Positions 28,171 to 35,322 of a stretch of 57,018 bases of DNA are shown piece after piece. This stretch comes from Acidobacteriaceae bacterium (GTDB taxonomy: Bacteria; Acidobacteriota; Terriglobia; Terriglobales; Acidobacteriaceae), in contig PLHW01000051.1 of assembly GCA_003139095.1 (NCBI GenBank), positions 1 to 57,018 of the forward strand. The letters are read 5' to 3'. Position 1 is the stretch's first letter, and each line of letters starts with the position of its first letter. Under the pieces are notes generated by a model, which saw only the letters and a program-made list of their open reading frames with translations, searched no databases and was not told the origin of the DNA. The position numbers were made by a program, and so were the translations under genes.

Positions 28171-29112
28171 TCAGTCCGGAGACGTATCCGTTCCCATCAT
28201 TGCGGACAGACGTAATCGGAGTTTGCTTTTCAAGTCGGTGACGTTTTTGTACGCCGGTACATTGTGTACGGACAAATCAAAATGAAGTTGTGTGCCCTCT
28301 TCCCTGAATAGAATTGGCCTTTGCCCTACTGCATGTGCGTAGCCTACTTCGTAGTAGACGCTCGGGCGTTCTCCGGTCAGGTCTGCAATCAAGAATTCGG
28401 ATGTCCTAATCTCATCTAATATCCTCTGGGTAATCACGTCTGCGTGTTCAATCTCGTCAGAGCGAATCGCATCGATGTCAAATTCCTTGAACACTTCCTT
28501 TATGCAGTTCTTAACATCCTCAAGCTTAGGCTGCTTCTCGTCTATTTGCATCATGATGAATGCAGTGTCGGACCTGGTTTTGCGAATCGTTGGAGTCTGT
28601 GTCGCCACGATGGCTTGTGCGAGTGCATGAGGGGCAGGCGCAATCAGTGGAAGTTTTTCCCGTATCCGATTGCAGCACGCAACAAAGCTCTGGCGGCTCT
28701 GCTTCACCGAAGAGATGTCCTCCTGTTGTTCGGCGGGTGCCATTCCGAAGACTCGATCCTCTTCTGTCACGGGGTATGGGGCCTGATAAGAATAACTCTT
28801 GAGGGTAAGAGAAGATGACATTTTACGTAAGAGTGTTCTTGTCTCTATTTCATCGGCTTGCTCCATAAGAGGAGCTGTCTTCACTGCGGTAAGCATTCGA
28901 ACACCGAACGCCGCAATCTTGCCCCTGATCGCGGCTGAATCAGCCCGCTGTTTGTCGTCTAGAAGATTCCATATGGGGGTCGCGAAGTGTTCCCTCACGA
29001 CGTGACTTTGCGTCTCATCGGCATATGGACCGAGGCTCTTAAACCAGTCAACACCTTCCTTGCCGATGCTCTTTAGCTCTGAGACAAGTTCGTCCGTTGG
29101 ATTTGATTCCAT
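28171..29112 (-). CDS. Protein with C-terminal nucleoside-2-deoxyribosyltransferase/TIR-like domain
   Basis: About 313 residues. The N-terminal ~180 residues are helical and unlike anything I recognise. The C-terminal ~125 residues form an alpha/beta domain: first strand AFIMMQID, then RSDEIEHADVITQRILDEI, IADLTGERPSVYYEVG and YAHAVGQRPILF. That pattern, with the glutamate in YYEVG, belongs to the nucleoside-2-deoxyribosyltransferase-like fold, related to TIR-like NAD- or nucleotide-cleaving effectors. Such domains often occur in bacterial immune proteins; that role here is inference. ATG 29112 is chosen; a GTG at 29172 would add 20 residues. Codon use is AT-richer than the flanks, suggesting transfer. 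Confidence 0.72.
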   Translation of the reverse strand: MESNPTDELVSELKSIGKEGVDWFKSLGPYADETQSHVVREHFATPIWNLLDDKQRADSAAIRGKIAAFGVRMLTAVKTAPLMEQADEIETRTLLRKMSSSLTLKSYSYQAPYPVTEEDRVFGMAPAEQQEDISSVKQSRQSFVACCNRIREKLPLIAPAPHALAQAIVATQTPTIRKTRSDTAFIMMQIDEKQPKLEDVKNCIKEVFKEFDIDAIRSDEIEHADVITQRILDEIRTSEFLIADLTGERPSVYYEVGYAHAVGQRPILFREEGTQLHFDLSVHNVPAYKNVTDLKSKLRLRLSAMMGTDTSPD

Positions 29113-29352
29113 GATGACCAATGTCCTGACAACGATTGAAATGGTCGTTCCACCGGAAAGAGTATAGCTCACACCCTAGTGCCTAACTCGGTAGAATCTG
29201 CCTCTGCATTCATCAACGAGAAAATCAGAGAGAACCGCAGGGCGGCACACACTTCATTCATCATTCGTCATTTATTCGAGCGGCACTGAGCTGGGCTGGG
29301 CGTCTTCCTGAGCGCTGGAAGACGGCATGAGGGCGCCTTGCGCGGTGGAGCT

Positions 29353-29611
29353 GCACGGCGCGGTTGCTGTGTCTCACATTTTGCGAGAGGTTTGCCTGCG
29401 GGGAGAGGGTGCGGGGGACTCGGTCGTCCCTCCGGGACTTGAATCATTTTGTTGCTTTACCCCGGCGCTGAAGCGCTGGGCTACTTTTGCGCGCCCCTCC
29501 GGGGCTGGGTCTCGATAAACCGCAGCCAGTCCCCCTTGCGCAGAAGTCCCACCCTTGCCAAGAACGCAAGGGTGGGGCAGCCTCAGAAAGGTAGTGCGGG
29601 AAAGAAAGGGT
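29353..29611. repeat. ~260-bp dispersed repeat, copy 1
   Basis: Nearly identical in order and sequence to 31308-31569 and in the same orientation, with scattered substitutions and small indels. Contained modules are CTCACATTTTGCGAGAGGTT, ACTCGGTCGTCCCTCC, an AGCGCTGAAGCGCT-type palindrome before GGGCTAC, CTCCGGGGCTGGGTCTC, and the 11-bp stem-loop listed at 29548. It contains no gene. With the 29662 stem-loop it accounts for most of the 700-bp gap 29113-29813. Confidence 0.85.
29548..29576. repeat. Perfect 11+7+11 stem-loop (CCCACCCTTGC)
   Basis: CCCACCCTTGC, loop CAAGAAC, then GCAAGGGTGGG: an 11-bp perfect stem followed by GCAG. It lies inside repeat copy 1. No T-run follows, so it is not a standard terminator. 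Confidence 0.8.
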
Positions 29612-29661
29612 GGCAGGCCCCTGGCTGCGTAGAAGACATCATGGTACCGGCAGCATCGTAG

Positions 29662-29690
29662 CCCACGTCTCGAAAAGCACGAGACGTGGG
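29662..29690. repeat. Perfect 11+7+11 stem-loop (CCCACGTCTCG)
   Basis: CCCACGTCTCG, loop AAAAGCA, then CGAGACGTGGG, followed by GCAC. The geometry and outer CCCAC/GTGGG match the stem-loops at 29548 and 31504, but the inner arm and loop differ completely. Confidence 0.8.
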
Positions 29691-29813
29691 GCACGCACAG
29701 TTTTTTGACTCCATGTTCGCGCAATAATTTTCGGCGGGAGATCCGGGCCACCCGCCAAGCGCCCACTCAATCGCAAAAAGCGCGATTGAATCGGCACCCG
29801 CCCAATGTGATGG

Positions 29814-31046
29814 TTATGGGGTCAGTTTGTAGACCGTACCGTGGCCGTAAATGCCGCCGCCCGCGGTCATGCCGTAGAGATTGCCCTGGGCATCAAAGAC
29901 CAGTGCGCCGCTTGGATTTGCGCCCACGCCTGGGTGTTTGCGCGGGTTGAAAGCGTAGAGCAAGTCTATTGTCCCGGAAGCAGTGATCTCAAACACAGTT
30001 CCTTGGCCGTCATTGCCGCCTTTCCAGGCTGTGCCATAGAGATTACCCATCGCATCCCGGAGCAAACGCGATTGGGGGTCGTTTCCGACCTTCTGCGAGT
30101 GGAATCGGGCGAGCAGTACTCCCGTGCCAGTCGAAGTCACCTCAAACACGGTGCCGTGGGGCGGTTGCGTGCCGGTGCCGTAGAAGTTACCCTGCGCATC
30201 TACGATGAGACCGGCTGCCGGCCAAGTCACTCCTATAGATTGCAAATTTAAAATGACCGTTTCTGTGCCATCTGGGCTCACCTTAAAAACTGTGCCGCAG
30301 CCCACGGAGGTGTGGTGAGGGCAAGATCCGAGAGGACCACCATCCATTGTTGTGCCGTATAGGTTGCCTTGGGAATCAATTACCAAGCCACCGTTGGGTC
30401 CCTGTCCAGTCCCATTGCGTAACGGAGGGAAGGTGTAAACGACACTGAATACTCCCGAGGCAGTCAGCTTGAACAGCGTATTGACTGTACAGCCGTAAAG
30501 ACTGCCCTGCGCATCCGATACGAGGGCGCCTTTGGGGTATGCTCCGTCATTTCCGCCGGTGAAGCTGTAGAGTACGGTTTCCACGCCGGACGGAGTAACC
30601 TGAAAGACCGTGCCGTAGTTATAAGCGCCGCCACTGTAGGTGGTGCCGTAGAGATTGCCTTGCGCGTCGCGGATCAGGTCGCCGTTTGGCTCAGACCCGT
30701 CCGCACCGCCCGCGAAACTGTACAGTACCTTCTCCACACCGGCCGCGGTGATCTCGAATACGGTCCCATTGCCATGTGCACCCCCGGCGCCGGTTACACC
30801 ATAGAGGTTACCCTGCGGGTCGAAGACCATGCCGCCGCCGGGATTGGCTCCATCTGTGCCTCCGGTGAAAGAGTAGAGCGTCGTCAGCGTTTGTGCCTGC
30901 GCTGGCTGACCAGCAGCGAGCGCGAGCACGGAAAAAAGAGCCAATGCCAGTGCAGGTGTGGCCGCCGCTTTCCAAAACCGATTGCAGCAGAAACCAGAAG
31001 TGCGGACTCTATCGTTGATTGCAGTATGTGGTTTCGATGAATTCAT
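29814..31046 (-). CDS. Secreted Gloeo/Verruco-repeat (GloVer) protein
   Basis: A 410-residue protein with a long basic N-terminus and signal peptide (hydrophobic core about residues 31-50, cleavage near AQAQ). About nine tandem repeats follow, of the type LYSFTGGTDG...PxGGLVxDxQGNLYGTTxxGGxxxxGTVFxxTPxG (TIGR03803 family). They probably fold as a beta-propeller-like array. The ligand is unknown; such proteins are abundant in Acidobacteria and Verrucomicrobia. The start is firm: AGGAGG is 6 nt upstream of ATG 31046. The gene is bracketed by two copies of a ~260-bp direct repeat. A second family member is at 41841. Confidence 0.9.
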   Translation of the reverse strand: MNSSKPHTAINDRVRTSGFCCNRFWKAAATPALALALFSVLALAAGQPAQAQTLTTLYSFTGGTDGANPGGGMVFDPQGNLYGVTGAGGAHGNGTVFEITAAGVEKVLYSFAGGADGSEPNGDLIRDAQGNLYGTTYSGGAYNYGTVFQVTPSGVETVLYSFTGGNDGAYPKGALVSDAQGSLYGCTVNTLFKLTASGVFSVVYTFPPLRNGTGQGPNGGLVIDSQGNLYGTTMDGGPLGSCPHHTSVGCGTVFKVSPDGTETVILNLQSIGVTWPAAGLIVDAQGNFYGTGTQPPHGTVFEVTSTGTGVLLARFHSQKVGNDPQSRLLRDAMGNLYGTAWKGGNDGQGTVFEITASGTIDLLYAFNPRKHPGVGANPSGALVFDAQGNLYGMTAGGGIYGHGTVYKLTP

Positions 31047-31307
31047 AGTGTCCTCCTATCCTGTTTTTATGCGTTCGAAAATCCCGCACGATGCAAGACC
31101 GTTACAAGCTATCGCAGGCATGACGTGTGGAGACTCGTTTTGGCTCCGGGAGGTAGCCATAAGGAAAACAAACTACGAGCGCGTCCAGTTTAGTCCGCCG
31201 CCGTACTAAGTCAAGAGTCAGGAATTTGCAACATGGCAAGAAAAGCCCATTCCGGCTAAGGATTAGGCTGTCGCGAACGAGTGGGGTACGAAGGAGTGGG
31301 GCACGCG

Positions 31308-31569
31308 GCACGGCGCGGTCACTGTGTCTCACATTTTGCGAGAGGTTTGCCCGCGGGGAGAGTGTGGAGGGGACTCGGTCGTCCCTCCCGGACTTGAAAC
31401 ATTTTGGTTGCGTTACCCAGCGCTGAAGCGCTGGGCTACTAATGGGCGCGCCTCCGGGGCTGGGTCTCACATAAATCGCAGCGTGTCCCCCTTGCGCAGA
31501 ATTCCCACCCTTGCCAAGAACGCAAGGGTGGGGCAGCCATCAGAAAGGTGGTGCGGGAAGGAAAGGGTG
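31308..31569. repeat. ~260-bp dispersed repeat, copy 2
   Basis: Same orientation and module order as copy 1 at 29353-29611, so the two form direct repeats around the GloVer gene. It lies in the 537-bp gap 31047-31583, which holds no supported gene. A half-motif GAGTGGGGTACGAAGGAGTG precedes it. Confidence 0.85.
31504..31532. repeat. Perfect 11+7+11 stem-loop (second copy of CCCACCCTTGC)
   Basis: Identical to the 29548-29576 stem-loop in both arms and in the CAAGAAC loop, while the repeat around it has drifted; this suggests the hairpin is the conserved core. Confidence 0.8.
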
Positions 31570-31583
31570 AGTCGGCCTCGAGA

Positions 31584-32591
31584 TTAGTGCGTGGGTGGGG
31601 TTTTGGGGAGCGCGTGGGTGGGTGCGCGGCCGAAGGTTAGGCCGGTTTCTACTTCGGAGGGATGGAAGTTTTGGAGGTAGGGCTTGAAGGTCCATTGGGA
31701 GAGGGCGTCGGAGATGGCTTTGGCCTGGCCGGGAAATGCGCTTAGGAAGTGAATGTGTTTTACCTTGCCGCTGGGGCCAATGATGATGCGCACGGGGATG
31801 GAGTTGGACTTGTTCTCGGTGAAGACGGGATCGACGCGTGCGATTACGTTTTCAGCGGTGGCGTAATCCTTGAGGCAGACGGGAACTACGGCGGCGGGCG
31901 AGTCGTGGTCGAGACTGGCGAAGTTCATTTTGTTGAGGTCGAGCAGCAGGCTGTCCAGCGTGTGGCGGTCGCGACTGCTGAGGACGAATTGCAGGGCGTG
32001 GCAGCGGAGCTGGGTGGTTAGAACATACCAATGCAGTTCTGCGACCGGAGACCAATAGGAAAAGAAAGTGAAGTCGCGAGCGGCGATGGTGGTGGGGTGG
32101 GGCGGCGCTTCGATTCTGTAGTCGGACTGCAAATGGTGTTGGGTGTAGTCGACGAGTTCGGTGGCGCTGGCGACGGGCAGAGGGGTGAAGAACAGGTCCT
32201 GAGCGGTGATCAGGATGCTGGCGCTGGCGGACGCTTTGGCGGCGTCGGCGGGGGCGAGTTCCGCGAGGACATAGCGGCCGCTCTCGGATGGAGGCGGCCC
32301 TTTATATTTTTCGGCCCAGCCTGACGGCAGAGGGAAGGTGATTCCAAAATACTGGTTGTGGAAGACGTGGTTGGTGACGGTGCTGTCTTCGGGGAGGGGA
32401 GTTACGGAGTCGCTGGCGCTCGACCATGCGCCTTTGACCAGGATGACGCCTTTGGGGACTTTGGTGAGGGACTGCGGGTTGGAAGAGGCGGGTGGCGTCG
32501 GAATGCTCTGCTCTTTCGCGGCTTGGCTCCAAATCGGAGGCGATGCGAATAAGGTCAACATAAGCAGCGAGGCGGCGAAGCTAGAGTGCAT
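31584..32591 (-). CDS. Secreted protein with TonB-C-like domain
   Basis: A 335-residue exported protein with a signal peptide (about residues 1-24, ending near IWSQA). The middle (about 65-215) is an uncharacterised domain. The C-terminal ~110 residues (SIPVRIIIGPSGKVKHIHFL, then ISDALSQWTFKPYL) resemble the TonB C-terminal fold used by energy-transducer-like proteins, but there is no N-terminal TonB anchor plus proline-rich span, so it is probably not a true TonB. It is co-oriented with the di-haem oxidoreductase gene, 116 nt downstream of it. No clear Shine-Dalgarno sequence precedes ATG 32591. Confidence 0.7.
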   Translation of the reverse strand: MHSSFAASLLMLTLFASPPIWSQAAKEQSIPTPPASSNPQSLTKVPKGVILVKGAWSSASDSVTPLPEDSTVTNHVFHNQYFGITFPLPSGWAEKYKGPPPSESGRYVLAELAPADAAKASASASILITAQDLFFTPLPVASATELVDYTQHHLQSDYRIEAPPHPTTIAARDFTFFSYWSPVAELHWYVLTTQLRCHALQFVLSSRDRHTLDSLLLDLNKMNFASLDHDSPAAVVPVCLKDYATAENVIARVDPVFTENKSNSIPVRIIIGPSGKVKHIHFLSAFPGQAKAISDALSQWTFKPYLQNFHPSEVETGLTFGRAPTHALPKTPPTH

Positions 32592-32707
32592 AAGAATCTC
32601 GAATGCAAGCGACTTGGGTAAGGCTCAAGGGACTCGCATCTCAACTACGGGCTTTGACTAACTTGCTTTGACCAACGGGCTTTGACCGACGGGCTTTAGC
32701 CAAAAGA

Positions 32708-34117
32708 TCATAGGGAGCGCAGGAAGTCGAGGATTTGCTGCTGCTGCGTGGGAGTGAGGGCGGTGAAATTGCCGATGACGGTGTTGGCCTCGCTGCCATC
32801 GCTGGCGTGATCGAGGATGGCAGAGAGGAGGTCGGTGGTGCGGCCATCGTGGAGCAGGAAGAGGCGCTGACCGAGGCCCCACAAGGGAGCAGTGCGGAAC
32901 TGGTCGCCACCGGCGCCGCCCTGGGAGATGTTATCGGCGAGGGTGGCACCCATGTGATGGATCTCGAAATCGGAGTAGGCGGGGACGGGAGCGTTGCTCA
33001 AGGCGGGAGCGAAGTTCGACACCTGAGTGTTGCCGGGCGAAGGGTTGTGGCAGGTGGAGCATCCGACGGAGTTAAAGAGGTGGGAGCCGGTGGTGATGAA
33101 CTGGGCCGGGACGCCTAGACCGTTGAGGACGACGGAACCGGGACGCGGGGGAGCGAGGAGGCGCATGAAGTTGGAGAGGGCTGAAACGTCGTCGAGAACA
33201 GCGGTGTTGGGCGTGGCGAGGGGATTGGACCGGTCTTCGGGGTAACCGGTGCCGGTGAGATTGAGGCAGGCGGGGGGCAGGCCGAGACCGAACTGATCTT
33301 CTTCGGGAGTGGGGCGCTCTTGCGGGAAAAGTTCGTTGGTGATGCCCATCTCAACGTTGAAAGCCTCGCCGGTAAAAACCTGGAGGGACTTGTTCTGGGC
33401 CTTCCAGCCGAAACGGCTGATGGTGCCGTCATTGCCATTGTGGTTGAAGGTGCCGGCGATGCCGAAGTTGTTGTTGAGATTGGCGAGCTGATTATTGAGG
33501 AGGGTGGAGTCGTCGAGGTTCTCAACGAGGCCAGCGCCGAAGGTGGGCGGAGGGATGCGGAAGATGATGTTATTGGCGGCCTGGGCGGCGGCGAAGTCAG
33601 GCTGAGGCAGGATGGTGGCGCTGTTGCAAGTGCCGGCATCGGGGCGGCCGGTGACGGTGAAAATGTCTTCGACGCCGCCGTTTTGAGCGTTAGTGTTGAC
33701 GGTGCCGTCGGAGTTGAGGAAGAAGGGGAAGCGGACTTCAAGGGTGGGGCCATGCTGCGTAAGGAACGAAGGAATGATGTTGCCGAGAGCGATGCCGCCG
33801 GTGAACAGGAACTGGGGATTGATAAAAGCGCCGCTGCCGCCGGGCGCGGGCTCGCCGTGACAGGAATTGCAATTGTCGGAATTAAAGCGGGGCCCGAGGC
33901 CGGGGTGGTTGGTGGAAACGTGGCGGACGTCCTGGAAGCGGAGGAGACCGTCCTGGAAAAAGGCGTAGAAGCCGTAGGGGTCATTCTTGGGGTCGATGAG
34001 AGTTGCGCCGGTGCCGCGCTTGTCTTTCTGAACGCCAGGGTCGGTTTGGGCCGATGGCATCGCGGCGGTCAGCAACATGGCCAATGTTAGAAGGGAAGCG
34101 AGTCGCGCCTTGGTCAC
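32708..34117 (-). CDS. Di-haem oxidoreductase (DHOR-family c-type cytochrome)
   Basis: About 469 residues with a signal peptide ending near MPSAQ. Two haem-c motifs are visible: CNSCH, in the N-terminal part, and CSTCH, about 120 residues from the end. The family features DGLLRFQDV and the C-terminal RTAPLWGLGQRLFLLHDGR block match DHOR/thiol-oxidoreductase-like di-haem proteins, which act in the periplasm; substrates are mostly undefined. The frame opens at 34339, but GTG 34117, with GGAGGA 3-4 nt upstream and the signal peptide directly after, is the best start; ATG 34135 is an alternative. Confidence 0.88.
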   Translation of the reverse strand: MTKARLASLLTLAMLLTAAMPSAQTDPGVQKDKRGTGATLIDPKNDPYGFYAFFQDGLLRFQDVRHVSTNHPGLGPRFNSDNCNSCHGEPAPGGSGAFINPQFLFTGGIALGNIIPSFLTQHGPTLEVRFPFFLNSDGTVNTNAQNGGVEDIFTVTGRPDAGTCNSATILPQPDFAAAQAANNIIFRIPPPTFGAGLVENLDDSTLLNNQLANLNNNFGIAGTFNHNGNDGTISRFGWKAQNKSLQVFTGEAFNVEMGITNELFPQERPTPEEDQFGLGLPPACLNLTGTGYPEDRSNPLATPNTAVLDDVSALSNFMRLLAPPRPGSVVLNGLGVPAQFITTGSHLFNSVGCSTCHNPSPGNTQVSNFAPALSNAPVPAYSDFEIHHMGATLADNISQGGAGGDQFRTAPLWGLGQRLFLLHDGRTTDLLSAILDHASDGSEANTVIGNFTALTPTQQQQILDFLRSL

Positions 34118-34279
34118 GATTCCTCCACAAGTCATGGGTCGTTCTGGGGGCAGAAGGCTGAATGGGGGAGCAACCTTGCGGGGCATAATAGCACTTTCTT
34201 GGGCGATGTCAAGGCAAACGGGCAGGCCGGGGCGGGGGCGAGCTAAGGAGCCGGAGCGGCATCGTGGGTGGAGTAGGGG

Positions 34280-34326
34280 TCCTTCGACTCCGCTCGGCCT
34301 GCGCCTCTCTGCGCTCAGGAAGACAG
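34280..34326. repeat. Dispersed CTTCGACTCCG...CTCAGGA repeat
   Basis: GTCCTTCGACTCCGCTCGGC and GCGCTCAGGAAGACAG flank a short variable centre. Related copies are at 43196-43256 and 53517-53542, all intergenic. Confidence 0.6.
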
Positions 34327-34357
34327 CTAAGAAAGTCACACACTCAACAACTAGTAG

Positions 34358-35149
34358 CTAGGGGGTGGTTTTCTTTTGCTTGAGGAGTTGGGCTTTCTTT
34401 TGCCAGTCGTCGGCGGACTTGAGGTCGGCTTTGCGGGCGGCGGGGTCGTCACACTGAATGTCGGCGCGCTCGAGATATGACAGGTTCATGTAGGTCATGG
34501 CGGCGACATATTGAGGATCGAGTTCGAGGGCCTGGTTGAGGTTGTCGATGCCTTCCGACAAATAGCCGAGATTTTTACCCCTGACCTCGGCACAGACTTT
34601 GGGGTCCTTGGCGGCGAGGGAATCTTCGGGCTTGAGGCTGAGTTTGGCGCGTTGTTGTTTGCGGAATTCGGAGGCGAGGGTGGTGTCAATGACACCGATG
34701 AAATAGAAGGGTTCGGGATCCATGGGATCGAGTTCCTTGGCCTTACCGTAGGAAAGCTTGGACTCGTCGAATTTGTTCATCTGGGCCTGGAGATAGGCGA
34801 TACCCTTGGCGGCTTTGAGGGAGGCGCTCCTGGAAGTATCGAGATCAATCACCTTTTGGTAGTGGTTGATGGCTTGCTCGGCGAGCGCGGTATTTTCTTC
34901 CTTGTCGACACCGGGGACATACTTTTGGGCGAATGCGGTGGCAAGATCCAGATGCATGTAAACGTTCATGGGATTGGCGTCGATGGCTTTTTGAAAATGC
35001 TCGATGGCCTCATCGTATTTTCCCTGACTGAGCGCTTGCTTTCCCAGTTGGATCTCCTGGGCTGCAGTGTTCGACTGGGCGGCAGCGGCCGAGACCAAGA
35101 AGGCTACGAACATGGTGGCTACGAAACAAAACAGAAGACGTCGTTGCAT
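34358..35149 (-). CDS. Secreted TPR-repeat protein
   Basis: A 263-residue exported protein: signal peptide MQRRLLFCFVATMFVAFLVS and then tetratricopeptide repeats (QALSQGKYDEAIEHFQKAID; QAINHYQKVIDLDTSRSASL; SEGIDNLNQALELDP). TPRs mediate protein-protein contacts. ATG 35149 has GGGAGAG about 8 nt upstream; an upstream extension to 35197 would run into a 128-bp inverted-repeat element and is unlikely to be native. It is co-oriented with the two sulfatase-like genes upstream, which also carry TPRs. Confidence 0.85.
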   Translation of the reverse strand: MQRRLLFCFVATMFVAFLVSAAAAQSNTAAQEIQLGKQALSQGKYDEAIEHFQKAIDANPMNVYMHLDLATAFAQKYVPGVDKEENTALAEQAINHYQKVIDLDTSRSASLKAAKGIAYLQAQMNKFDESKLSYGKAKELDPMDPEPFYFIGVIDTTLASEFRKQQRAKLSLKPEDSLAAKDPKVCAEVRGKNLGYLSEGIDNLNQALELDPQYVAAMTYMNLSYLERADIQCDDPAARKADLKSADDWQKKAQLLKQKKTTP

Positions 35150-35184
35150 GGTTACTCTCTCCCTGAATGCAATTCGGATGACTC

Positions 35185-35312
35185 GAACTGGTCTCATAAA
35201 TGGTCTTAGCGGAGAAAGCGTTGGCCCTCAGGGGCTAAAGCCCGCAGTTTTATTGGCCCTGAACGGCCCGGCTGAAGCCGGGCCCTACCAAAACCATTTA
35301 TGAAACCAGTTC
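35185..35312. mobile_element. MITE-like 128-bp element with 20-bp terminal inverted repeats
   Basis: The left end GAACTGGTCTCATAAATGGT (35185-35204) and the right end ACCATTTATGAAACCAGTTC (35293-35312) are inverted repeats matching at 19 of 20 positions. Inside are two smaller palindromes, GGGGCTAAAGCCC (35231-35243) and GGCCCGGCTGAAGCCGGGCC (around 35265-35284). There is no coding capacity and no clear target-site duplication. It sits 36 nt upstream of the TPR gene's start. Confidence 0.7.
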
Positions 35313-35322
35313 TCAACTTCAA

